11,277 bases of DNA from JBJENW01 sp051880395. GTDB lineage: Bacteria; Bacillota; Clostridia; Lachnospirales; Lachnospiraceae. Position 1 is the first letter of the stretch. Each line of letters starts with the position of its first letter. The notes under the pieces are model-generated. The model did no database searches. It was not told the origin of the DNA and saw only the letters and a program-made list of their open reading frames with translations. Made by a program: the position numbers and the translations under genes. Below, piece by piece: positions 1-7,228 of the stretch. The DNA lies in contig JBJENW010000213.1 of the NCBI GenBank assembly GCA_051880395.1, positions 1 to 11,277 of the forward strand, read 5' to 3'.

Positions 1-1
1 C

Positions 2-127
2 TTTGCTGTTTTGCCGAGAGGCGTACAAACTGTGCGCATGTGTATGTGGGAGAAAAAGTCTGCTTTTTTGAGTCTTTCTCCCACATACACATGCGTGCAG
101 TTTGTACGACATTCGGAAAACCGCAAA
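2..127. repeat. Long imperfect inverted repeat / hairpin
   Basis: Bases 22-55 pair with 75-108 along 34 positions without a gap. The only two departures from Watson-Crick pairing are adjacent and become U-G and G-U wobbles if the + strand is transcribed. The 19-base loop contains a nested AAAAAG-TCTG-CTTTTT mini-hairpin (53-58 with 63-68). Outside the core, pairing continues with small mismatches and one bulge: 14-18 with 112-116, 8-12 with 117-121, and 2-6 with 123-127. The repeat may extend beyond the left window edge. It is much longer than an ordinary intrinsic terminator. It could be a palindromic MITE/REP-like element, or a structured 3' end of an upstream transcript. The pairing is seen directly; the role is inferred. 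Confidence 0.85.
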
Positions 128-315
128 AATAAAGCATCGCAAATCCGCCCACCCAAACTCGACTTCATTTCTGTCTAGCCTTTCTGGAAACAGCCGCCCC
201 CGCCTTGCGCACCCAGCCGAATTTTGGAAACGTCCGCATAGGAATCCCTAGGTTGAGATTCTTTTGCCAAACGCATTCTTTAGAGAATCTTAAGAATTTC
301 GGTGTAAGTTGCGGG
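128..315. other. Non-coding leader region with small dyads
   Basis: I see no convincing gene between the long hairpin and the lyase promoter. The stretch at 131-240 is C-rich on the + strand and otherwise featureless. At 256-297 there are competing short dyads: AGATTCT (256-262) with AGAATCT (284-290), ATTCTT (275-280) with AAGAAT (292-297), and ATTCT (275-279) with AGAAT (284-288). They lie upstream of the predicted transcription start, so if they matter it is more likely as protein-binding DNA than as an RNA attenuator. Confidence 0.4.
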
Positions 316-344
316 ATGATTTTGGTGGGAATATCTGGTATAAT
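316..344 (+). promoter_or_regulatory. Extended -10 promoter for the biosynthetic block
   Basis: TGGTATAAT at 336-344 is a perfect extended -10 element (TGn plus TATAAT at 339-344). A weak -35, ATGATT at 316-321, sits 17 bp upstream and matches three of the six consensus positions. Transcription would start near 351 and leave a short leader of about 43 bases before the lyase start codon. This looks like a housekeeping sigma-A promoter; no alternative-sigma pattern was recognised. Confidence 0.65.
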
Positions 345-393
345 AAATACTTATAATGTTTCATAATGGTTGAAATGAAAAAAGGGGGTTTTG

Positions 394-1413
394 ATGTTGA
401 GGATTGAATGGGGTGAGCAGGAGCAGCTTCCGTATCAGGTGGGAGCATTGCTGTACTCACCGGCAAATAATAAAAAAATTGCAAAAGATATCATTGCACA
501 GCGGTTTACACAGCCGTATTCGGTGGCATTTTGCTTAGAGGATGCCATCAGCGATTTTGCGGTGAAAGAAGCCGAACATATTTTGGTACAGACATTTGAG
601 ACATTGCATGATGCACAGAAGAAACAGCAGTTTTATATGCCGAAATTGTTTATTCGGGTGCGCAATGTAGAGCAGATGGAACCGCTTTTGCGGAGAATGA
701 AAAGTGCGCAGAAACTTTTGACTGGATTTATTTTCCCGAAATTTTCTTTGGAAAATGGACCAAAGTACTGCGAAAGAATAGAAGAGATCAATCAGTTACG
801 AGAAAAAAGATTGTATATGATGCCGATTTTAGAAAGTGCGGATCTGGTAAATCTGACCACGCGCTTTGAGCGGCTGGCGCAGATAAAAAGCCTGCTGGAT
901 GCATATCGGCCGTATGTGCTGAATGTGCGTGTGGGCGGAAATGATTTTTGCAATCAGTTTGGGGTGCGCAGGCATGTGGATGAGACGATTTATGATATTC
1001 GCTGCATCGGAAATCTGTTGGCGGATATTGTGACCTGTTTTGCGCGGGATTATGTGGTTTCCGGACCTGTCTGGGAGTATTTCGGAGAGCATAATGGAAT
1101 GTGGGAAAAAGGTATGACCCGCGAAGTGAAACAGGATCGTTTAAATGGATTTATCGGAAAGACCGTGATACATCCGACGCAGATTGCAGTCGTGAATCGC
1201 CAGCTGGCTGTGACAGAAGAGGATTACCGGGATGCCGAAAGCATTTTTCAACTGGCGAAAAATCCGGAATTGTTTGTAGAAAAAAATGTAACGGGAAACC
1301 GCATGAATGAATATAAGACACACACAGCCTGGGCAAAAAAAATCTTAATATTAAAAGACATCTATGGAGTAAGAGGACAATGCGAAAAAACAGTTATACC
1401 ACTGCGGAGTTAG
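394..1413 (+). CDS. HpcH/CitE-like TIM-barrel C-C bond lyase of Ter module
   Basis: A 339-residue soluble protein of the HpcH/HpaI-CitE aldolase/lyase superfamily, in the branch found in Ter operons (Pfam C-C_Bond_Lyase). The superfamily makes or breaks C-C bonds in acyl-CoA or 2-keto acid substrates using Mg2+; the substrate here is unknown. Superfamily motifs appear in order: FCLEDAI (46-52), RVRN (88-91), FPKF (114-117), ILES with probable metal ligand Glu147, VGGNDF with Asp184, and GKTVIHP (255-261). The catalytic core therefore looks intact. ATG 394 is chosen because GGGGG at 384-388 sits 5 bases upstream; TTG 391 would leave only 2. It is the first gene after the promoter, and its 3' end overlaps the next gene by 34 bases, so the two are probably translationally coupled. 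The family is well supported; its place in a nucleoside-like metabolite pathway is a published prediction. Confidence 0.88.
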   Translation: MLRIEWGEQEQLPYQVGALLYSPANNKKIAKDIIAQRFTQPYSVAFCLEDAISDFAVKEAEHILVQTFETLHDAQKKQQFYMPKLFIRVRNVEQMEPLLRRMKSAQKLLTGFIFPKFSLENGPKYCERIEEINQLREKRLYMMPILESADLVNLTTRFERLAQIKSLLDAYRPYVLNVRVGGNDFCNQFGVRRHVDETIYDIRCIGNLLADIVTCFARDYVVSGPVWEYFGEHNGMWEKGMTREVKQDRLNGFIGKTVIHPTQIAVVNRQLAVTEEDYRDAESIFQLAKNPELFVEKNVTGNRMNEYKTHTAWAKKILILKDIYGVRGQCEKTVIPLRS

Positions 1414-2531
1414 TCCGCGTTGCCGGACGGGACGGCAATAAAAAAAGACCGTATTTATTGGTAGATCCATTGCAGGGAAAGCATGTGCCGGTACAGCCCG
1501 ATGCATCGCTTTCGCTTTTTTATACATTAGGGGAAAAATTGCAGGCATGTATCGAGCCGGAAAAAAAAGTGCTTCTGATCGCGTTTGCAGAGACAGCAAC
1601 GGCGATCGGCGCCGGTGTGGCAGGCGCACTTTCAAATCCGGTTTGGGAAATGCAGACGACAAGGGAAAATGTAGAAGGTGCATCCTACTTGTTTTTCAGT
1701 GAAAGCCACAGTCATGCCACCGAACAGAGGCTGGTGGAAAATGGGCTTCGAAAGATTTTGAAACAGGTGGATATGGTGGTGTTTGCGGAAGATGAAGTGA
1801 CGACGGGAAATACGATTCGCAAACTGATCGAACAGATTCAAACGATCGAGCCGCTGCCTTTGTCTTGTTTTAAAATTGCGTCACTTTTAAATGGCATGAC
1901 CGATGAGATCCGGGCACAGTTTGACTCGGATGGCATTGATCTGGTCTATCTGGCAGCATCGGATAATGCGGCATATGCGAAACAATTGCAACAGTATCGC
2001 CTGGACGGAACGTATCATACTTTGGAAAACGTGCAGGAATACCAGATGCATGTGGATCAGATAGAAGCAGACGGATTTGTTGATCTAAGAATGCTGCAGA
2101 ACCGCGATATTTATGAAGAATCCGTGAAACAGCTGGAGAAAACAGCATCGGATGCTTTTTTTTCATGGGTGGAAACGCTGGATGGACCGGTGTCTGATGT
2201 GCTGGTGCTCGGTACGGAAGAATGTATGTATGCGCCGCTTCGCGTGGCAGCAAAGATTGCAGAAAAAGACGGAATGCATGTGCATTTTCACGCAACAACA
2301 CGTAGTCCGATCTGCGTCAGCACGGAGGAATCCTATCCGCTGCATGCACGTTACGAGCTAAAGAGCGTCTATGAAAGCGAGCGCGTGACATATCTGTATG
2401 ATTTGCGTGCATACGACGCTGTCTGCATCGTGACAGATGCTGACTGCAGGGAAAATCCAGGGTATCAGAGTCTGATTGCGGCTCTGCAGAAGCAGAAAAA
2501 TACGGCAGTTTTTACAATCTGCTGGAAATAA
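1380..2531 (+). CDS. Phosphoribosyltransferase with C-terminal TRSP domain
   Basis: A 383-residue two-domain protein. The N-terminal half is a PRTase-like Rossmann domain (Pfam PRTase_2). It has a hydrophobic strand leading into AFAETATAIG (68-77), an SESHSHAT segment (107-113 region), and the PRPP-binding type motif VFAEDEVTTGNTI (134-146), with two acidic residues before a TGN turn. The C-terminal part is the TRSP domain, and the name-giving Thr-Arg-Ser-Pro is visible at 307-310. PRTases transfer ribose-5-phosphate between PRPP and a base; the acceptor is unknown. The ATG at 1380 has AGAGG at 1372-1376 and GGAG at 1366-1369 upstream, inside the 3' end of the lyase gene. The gene overlaps the lyase and is followed after 16 bases by the second PRTase, consistent with sequential steps of one pathway. 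No key residues look missing. Confidence 0.88.
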   Translation: MRKNSYTTAELVRVAGRDGNKKRPYLLVDPLQGKHVPVQPDASLSLFYTLGEKLQACIEPEKKVLLIAFAETATAIGAGVAGALSNPVWEMQTTRENVEGASYLFFSESHSHATEQRLVENGLRKILKQVDMVVFAEDEVTTGNTIRKLIEQIQTIEPLPLSCFKIASLLNGMTDEIRAQFDSDGIDLVYLAASDNAAYAKQLQQYRLDGTYHTLENVQEYQMHVDQIEADGFVDLRMLQNRDIYEESVKQLEKTASDAFFSWVETLDGPVSDVLVLGTEECMYAPLRVAAKIAEKDGMHVHFHATTRSPICVSTEESYPLHARYELKSVYESERVTYLYDLRAYDAVCIVTDADCRENPGYQSLIAALQKQKNTAVFTICWK

Positions 2532-2547
2532 AACGAGGAGAGAGGAA

Positions 2548-3600
2548 ATGCGAAGTTCATATAAAAAAGAGGATGTGGAAATTTTACTGAAAGATATCAC
2601 AGGGCTGGTAAAACCGCAGCCGACCGAGGAGCGGGAAAAGCTGATCCAAAGTGGACGCCATTACAGTGAAATGCTGCCGATCGAGTATAAACCGACGCCT
2701 GTTTATATGGAAGCGTATGAGCACGCACTGCGTGAGTATGCGGGGGTGACAGCGCAGGCAGTTGGTGTGCTGGCAGATAAGATCATTGCAAAAAAAGGAA
2801 AAGAGGTTGTTTTGGTCTCCCTTGCCCGCGCCGGTATTCCGATTGGAATTTTAGTAAAACGTTATATTCGAAAAAAATATCACATAGAAGTCCCGCATTA
2901 TGCGATTTCCATTATTCGTGACAGGGGAATCGATCACAATGCGATGCGTTATATGCTTGACCGTCATGCACCAAAACAGCTGCAGTTTCTCGACGGCTGG
3001 ATCGGAAAGGGAGCGATCTTAAAGGAACTTAGGCAGGATTTAAAAGACTATCCGGATGTTTCAGCACAACTTGCGGTTGTGGCGGATCCTGCCGGAGTGA
3101 CAGAACTTTGTGGAACGCATGAGGATATTCTGATTCCAAGTTCCTGTTTAAACAGTACGGTTTCCGGTCTGATCAGCCGTACATTTCTTCGGGAGGACAT
3201 CATCGGGCCACAGGATTTTCACGGTGCGGTTTATTATGGAGAACTAGCCGATGAGGATCTTTCCGAACAGTTTTTGACAGAAATCGAACAGCAGTTTGTA
3301 TTAGAGTCAGAAGAACCGGCGCAGACAGCATTTTCGGACACAGGACTGGATGAAGTTCACCGGATCATGCAGGATTATGGTGTGGAGAATGTGAATTTTG
3401 TAAAACCGGGAATCGGGGAGACAACGCGCGTACTGCTTCGTCGTGTACCGTGGAAAGTGTTGATTCGACCGCAGGATATGGAAAATCCGATGTTATCACA
3501 CCTGATTCGTCTGGCGAAGGAAAAAAATGTACCAATTGAGACATATCCACTGCAGCATTACCGGACTTGTGGTATGATAAAAAAGATGGCAGATGTATAA
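2548..3600 (+). CDS. StiP-family PRTase with PELOTA-like C-terminal domain
   Basis: A 350-residue protein. The first about 255 residues match the PRTase_1 family, listed in databases as StiP and sometimes labelled a cysteine protease, a label I would not trust. Visible motifs are VSLARAGIPIG (90-100), SIIRDRGID (121-129), FLDGWIGKGAI (147-157, likely the phosphate/PRPP loop) and LNSTVSGLISRT (201-212). Residues about 268-350 resemble a PELOTA/L7Ae-type RNA-binding fold, with alternating strands and helices and the basic segment TTRVLLRRVPWKVLIR. The start is ATG 2548, because AGGAG (2536-2540) and AGAGG (2541-2545) lie just upstream; an in-frame TTG at 2476 would overlap the preceding gene without such a site. 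Within the predicted pathway it would be a second glycosidic-bond enzyme, perhaps acting on or regulated by RNA. The RNA link is inferred from family knowledge. Confidence 0.87.
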   Translation: MRSSYKKEDVEILLKDITGLVKPQPTEEREKLIQSGRHYSEMLPIEYKPTPVYMEAYEHALREYAGVTAQAVGVLADKIIAKKGKEVVLVSLARAGIPIGILVKRYIRKKYHIEVPHYAISIIRDRGIDHNAMRYMLDRHAPKQLQFLDGWIGKGAILKELRQDLKDYPDVSAQLAVVADPAGVTELCGTHEDILIPSSCLNSTVSGLISRTFLREDIIGPQDFHGAVYYGELADEDLSEQFLTEIEQQFVLESEEPAQTAFSDTGLDEVHRIMQDYGVENVNFVKPGIGETTRVLLRRVPWKVLIRPQDMENPMLSHLIRLAKEKNVPIETYPLQHYRTCGMIKKMADV

Positions 3601-3625
3601 GCGATTTTTTTAGAGTGGTGAGGAT

Positions 3626-5908
3626 ATGTATCAGAGGATAACAATAAACAAAAAAGAAGACTATTTTCAGACAATGTCCGCGCGGCCAACAACTGGAGTT
3701 TATGTCTGTCGGCTGCAGGCGTATGATCCGAAAACAGAAGAGTTTTTACAACGATATCTGCGTGAGGCACACAAGTGTGGTGCAGTGATTCCGCAGCGTT
3801 TGGCAAATCCGGATGAAAAGCAGCTTTCCTATTACAATGAGATCATGGGAAGCGCGTTTGAGCAGAATGCAGAATTTTTGGACCGGGCAATGGGAAAATG
3901 GCTGCCACGGCTGAATCCTCTGCAGCGAAAAAAAGTGGTCGATGCGATGCTGCATGTGTTGCAAAATCTGCAAAAAGAAGGAAAAAACGAGTCGATCTTA
4001 AAAAATGCCTACATGAAATTCATGTGTTGGATGTACTATCGGTTTGAGAGCGTTTTGGGACATCTGGGTGAGGAACAGGTGCCGAAAGTACTCTGCGATG
4101 GAGATGTCAGTAGTTATGAGTTGCTGATGCTTGCGATTTTATCCGCGGGCGGCTGTGATGTTCTGATCGTACAGTGTGATGGAGAGAGCGCGTATCAGAA
4201 AGCAGACCCGAATGGGACTCTTTCGCAGCTGCTTGCAGTGGAGGGAGGCCAGCCGTTCCCGAAAGAGGTGACGATTCAAAGTCTCCAAAAAAAAGAGCAG
4301 ATGCGGATGCAGTTTGCAATGCTCTATCAGGAGGATCAGGTACGGCTATGCGCTACAAATACCTGGCTGAGTGGAAAGACGTTTCAGGATTCGCTCAAGA
4401 ATGTGTCCGAGAGAGGAACAGATGCGTATATTTACAATCTGTTTGTCCGTATGACCGGTGTGGAGGAGAAAACGACCTATGGGCGCGATCTGATGGACTG
4501 GAAACAGAAATTGCAGGGGCAGGGAAGAACCGTTCTTGTGGTGGAACAGCTGCAGGCGCCGACGCCGAATGAGATCGCACTTGTCAATCAGAATCAATAT
4601 CAGAAAAGCAGTCAGCTATTGATGGATTTAACGAGCAAAATCTGCTGGAAAAAAGATTCACAATTGCAGAGTCAGGCGCGAAAAGCGTTTCTTGATCTGA
4701 TGGAAGAAATCTTAGCGCAGGAGGGCTCGAATCTGAATCGGGCAAAAAATAAGGGCATTTATCTGGTCTGCTGGTGGGAGCGCTTTGCCAAACAGTTATT
4801 TGAAACGCCTGTGGCGGGAACCTACCCGGTGTTTTGCTATTTTGGTGTCTGCAAAACAGAGGCGGAGTGTCTGTTTCTCCGTTTCCTGGCAAAACTTCCG
4901 TTGGATGTGGTTTTGATCAATCCGGATCGGACGAAAACGTGTCAGCTGAAAGATCCGGTGCTGTTTGAGCAGAACTTTGACGGCTCGTTTGCAATGGAAC
5001 ATTTTCCGTCGACACCGCAGATGGCCTCGTTTGGAACAGCCGCCTATCATGCAGAGCAGGAGCTGAATGATCTGTTGTATCAGGATTCCGGGATGTACCG
5101 GGTGCAGCAGTATCAGAAATCACAGGTGATCTCTTTGAAGACCATGTATGAGGAACTGTATCAGCTTTGGGATCAGGAAGTAAAATATCGACCGGATTTT
5201 GAAGTGGTCGATAATGTGGTGCGTCTGCCCGTTATGTTTGAAAAGATAAACGGAGTAAAAGACAGGGATATCTTTGCCTATTGGCGGGATATCCAGAAAC
5301 TGGTCACGGCGGATACTCTTTTGGTAAAAAGCACGGCAGAGATGGATCGGTTCGTGCAGATACGGGAACAGTTTCCGGTGTCATTTTTGCGGAATAAGCG
5401 TCTGCAGCGCAGTGAGATACGAAAGCATCCTTCGTATCCGTATCAGATTTTTCGCGAGGAGACGCAGGAGTATATGCTCGACAAGCTGCAGGAGCTTTTA
5501 GACAGCGGCTGGATCAAGGGGACTTACGAGCGGGGGATGGAGTACAAGATCATTGCATGTGTGTTGAGTCTGGATATGGAAGTAACGCGCCTGATCCAAA
5601 AGATGGATCTGACAAAAAAGGTGCCGAAGCTGGTACTCTGTTGCTTAAATGAACAGCCGCTCAGTGTGGAAGGTTCCATTCTTCTTGCATATCTGCATTT
5701 GATCGGATTTGATATTGCAGTGTTTGTTCCGACCGGCTATCAAGTGATCGAACAGCAGTTTACACAGCCCGTTTTCTTAGAGCAGCAGATCGGAGAATAT
5801 ATTTATGAGCTGGCAGCACCGGAGTTGATCAACCGTGTTCCGGAATCACAGACATATGCAAAACCGAAAAAAGAAGGAATTTTCAGCCGTTTTTTTCATA
5901 AAAAATAA
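3626..5908 (+). CDS. yceG: YceG-family component of Ter biosynthetic module
   Basis: A 760-residue soluble protein with no signal peptide or membrane span. It resembles the bacterial YceG_bac family that sits beside TelA in Bacillus (unrelated to the E. coli lytic transglycosylase once called YceG). As far as I recall, the Bacillus protein is nearer 540 residues, so this is a long version. Three segments share a helix-strand-acidic/polar-helix-strand pattern: about 131-190, 376-435 and 638-710. Each contains a strand such as VPKVLC or VPKLVLC followed by an aspartate- and hydrophobic-rich strand (DVLIV, DVVLI, DIAVF). The C-terminus is basic and aromatic (KKEGIFSRFFHKK, 748-760). ATG 3626 follows GAGTGG (3613-3618) and GGTGAGG (3617-3623), 25 bases after the PRTase stop. 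The biochemical role is unknown; position ties it to the upstream enzymes. Confidence 0.75.
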   Translation: MYQRITINKKEDYFQTMSARPTTGVYVCRLQAYDPKTEEFLQRYLREAHKCGAVIPQRLANPDEKQLSYYNEIMGSAFEQNAEFLDRAMGKWLPRLNPLQRKKVVDAMLHVLQNLQKEGKNESILKNAYMKFMCWMYYRFESVLGHLGEEQVPKVLCDGDVSSYELLMLAILSAGGCDVLIVQCDGESAYQKADPNGTLSQLLAVEGGQPFPKEVTIQSLQKKEQMRMQFAMLYQEDQVRLCATNTWLSGKTFQDSLKNVSERGTDAYIYNLFVRMTGVEEKTTYGRDLMDWKQKLQGQGRTVLVVEQLQAPTPNEIALVNQNQYQKSSQLLMDLTSKICWKKDSQLQSQARKAFLDLMEEILAQEGSNLNRAKNKGIYLVCWWERFAKQLFETPVAGTYPVFCYFGVCKTEAECLFLRFLAKLPLDVVLINPDRTKTCQLKDPVLFEQNFDGSFAMEHFPSTPQMASFGTAAYHAEQELNDLLYQDSGMYRVQQYQKSQVISLKTMYEELYQLWDQEVKYRPDFEVVDNVVRLPVMFEKINGVKDRDIFAYWRDIQKLVTADTLLVKSTAEMDRFVQIREQFPVSFLRNKRLQRSEIRKHPSYPYQIFREETQEYMLDKLQELLDSGWIKGTYERGMEYKIIACVLSLDMEVTRLIQKMDLTKKVPKLVLCCLNEQPLSVEGSILLAYLHLIGFDIAVFVPTGYQVIEQQFTQPVFLEQQIGEYIYELAAPELINRVPESQTYAKPKKEGIFSRFFHKK

Positions 5909-5922
5909 AAGGCTGCTGTCTG

Positions 5923-5951
5923 TTGATTTTGTCAGTCGGATTGAGTATAAT
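5923..5951 (+). promoter_or_regulatory. Sigma-A promoter for the telA-terD-ATPase block
   Basis: TTGATT (5923-5928) and TATAAT (5946-5951) are separated by exactly 17 bp. The -10 is perfect and the -35 matches four of six consensus positions. The predicted start near 5958 gives a 5' leader of about 73 bases. This internal promoter would let the sensing and transport genes be expressed separately from the upstream enzymes, with read-through from the first promoter adding to it, since no terminator is visible between the blocks. Confidence 0.78.
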
Positions 5952-5959
5952 GATACATA

Positions 5960-5982
5960 TATAGTCTGAAATTTAAACTATA
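5960..5982 (+). promoter_or_regulatory. Dyad at the start of the telA leader
   Basis: TATAGT (5960-5965) and ACTATA (5977-5982) form 6-base arms around an AT-rich centre that continues the symmetry partly (AAATTT, 5970-5974 region). The dyad begins almost exactly at the predicted transcription start of the downstream promoter. It could be a repressor operator or a stabilising 5' RNA stem. Symmetry is seen; function is inferred. Confidence 0.45.
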
Positions 5983-5996
5983 GAAAAAGAATTTTG

Positions 5997-6014
5997 CAGA
6001 CAAGAGCTTGTCTG
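5997..6014 (+). promoter_or_regulatory. Hairpin just upstream of the telA ribosome site
   Basis: CAGACAAG (5997-6004) and CTTGTCTG (6007-6014) are perfect 8-base inverted repeats 2 bases apart, giving a 7-bp stem with a GAGC loop in RNA. It ends 5 bases before the AGGAGG ribosome site (6020-6025), so it could affect ribosome access, or be an operator. There is no following U-tract, so it is not a terminator. Confidence 0.5.
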
Positions 6015-6030
6015 AGAACAGGAGGAGAAG

Positions 6031-7188
6031 ATGGGGATTCAGTTAGGACAAACGACATCGAATCCAGCACCTGCAGCATCGACGGTGACATTGGAAAAAG
6101 AAGAAGTACAGCCGTATGATATCGTAGCAGAAAAACAAGAGTTGACAACGAAGCTGACAGGTTCCAAAGAAGTGGATGCACTTACCAGCACGATTTGTGT
6201 AAACGATTTAGAGACGATCGTGACATTCGGTGCAGATGCGGCGGAAAACATATCCAGAGCATCAGATGTCGTATTAAACAGCATGAATATGAGTCAGCTG
6301 GATGAATCCAGCGCAATGTTAAATACACTGGCGAAGATCATGGATCAATTCGATATCAATGAGATTGAGGAGAAAAAGTCGGGCTTTTTTGAAAAAATGT
6401 TTGGCGGTGCCAGAAAGCAATTGGATAAAATTCTGAACAAATATCATACAATGGGAGAAGAAGTCGATAAAATATACGTGCAGCTGCGGCAATACGAGAC
6501 GGAGATCAAACAGTCGAACCGTCATTTAGAGGAGATGTTTCAGGCGAATGTCGGGTATTTTCAGGATCTGGAAAAATACATTGTGGCAGGAGAACAGGGC
6601 GTGCAGGAGATCGATGCCTATCTGGTTCAGAAACAAAACGAGCTTGCCGCTGGCGGAGACAATTCCATTCAGATGGAGATCAGCTCGTTAGAGCAGGCAA
6701 AGACCATGTTAGAGCAGCGTGTACAGGATCTTCGGATCGCAGAGAATGTGGCGATGCAGTCTGTACCGATGATCAAGACGATGGAGTTTACCAATATGAA
6801 CCTTGTGAGAAAGATCAACTCTGCATTTATCATTACGCTGCCGGTATTTAAGCAGGCACTGTCACAGGCAATTTTATTGAAACGCCAGAAGATTCAGGCA
6901 GATGCGATGTCGGCACTGGATGAGAAGACAAATGAGATGCTGATCAAAAATGCACAGAATACAGTGGCACAATCTAAGATGACGACGCAGATGGCGAGCG
7001 GAAGCTCGATTAAGATCGAAACGTTAGAGACAACGTGGAGAACGATCTGCAGTGGAATCGATGAGACAAAAGCCATTCAGGAGAATGCACGAAAACAGAG
7101 AGAGCAGGATAAGATCCGCTTAGATCAGATTCGTGCAGAGTTTCAGCAGAAATGCAGCAATTCGGCATCAGCGATCAACCGATCATAA
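6031..7188 (+). CDS. telA: TelA toxic-anion resistance protein
   Basis: A 385-residue TelA (YceH-like) protein, a cytoplasmic, largely helical family linked to tellurite and other toxic-anion or cell-envelope stress; its mechanism is not settled. The N-terminal 25 residues are low-complexity. A GFFEKMFGG segment (118-126) leads into long amphipathic helices (about 127-240) with frequent coiled-coil-like heptads. A conserved core follows, SVPMIKTMEFTNMNLVRKI (244-262) then TLPVFKQAL (269-277), and then more helix to the end. The length is normal for the family. ATG 6031 has a perfect AGGAGG (6020-6025) 5 bases upstream. It opens the second block behind its own promoter and is followed after 40 bases by terD. 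The association of TelA with TerD and YceG matches Bacillus and other Firmicute Ter loci. Confidence 0.93.
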   Translation: MGIQLGQTTSNPAPAASTVTLEKEEVQPYDIVAEKQELTTKLTGSKEVDALTSTICVNDLETIVTFGADAAENISRASDVVLNSMNMSQLDESSAMLNTLAKIMDQFDINEIEEKKSGFFEKMFGGARKQLDKILNKYHTMGEEVDKIYVQLRQYETEIKQSNRHLEEMFQANVGYFQDLEKYIVAGEQGVQEIDAYLVQKQNELAAGGDNSIQMEISSLEQAKTMLEQRVQDLRIAENVAMQSVPMIKTMEFTNMNLVRKINSAFIITLPVFKQALSQAILLKRQKIQADAMSALDEKTNEMLIKNAQNTVAQSKMTTQMASGSSIKIETLETTWRTICSGIDETKAIQENARKQREQDKIRLDQIRAEFQQKCSNSASAINRS

Positions 7189-7228
7189 TATTCGAAGAGG
7201 GTACACAAAGAGTGAGGAGGAAACAGTT

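Noticed and set aside
1..168. Reverse-strand open frame of 56 codons starting at 168 and leaving the window
   Set aside because: It lies mostly inside the long palindrome, so both strands are open by symmetry. It has no ribosome site that stands out and no recognisable domain.
352..357. Second TATAAT upstream of the lyase
   Set aside because: No -35-like element lies at a workable distance (GAATAT at 17 bp), and the extended -10 at 336-344 is clearly better.
391..393. TTG start for the lyase
   Set aside because: It lies only 2 bases after the purine-rich ribosome site, while ATG 394 lies 5 bases after and is the stronger codon.
5891..5905. TTTTTT-CAT-AAAAAA dyad at the end of the YceG gene as a terminator
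   Set aside because: It is purely A/T, within coding sequence, and has no U-tract following; it would be too weak.
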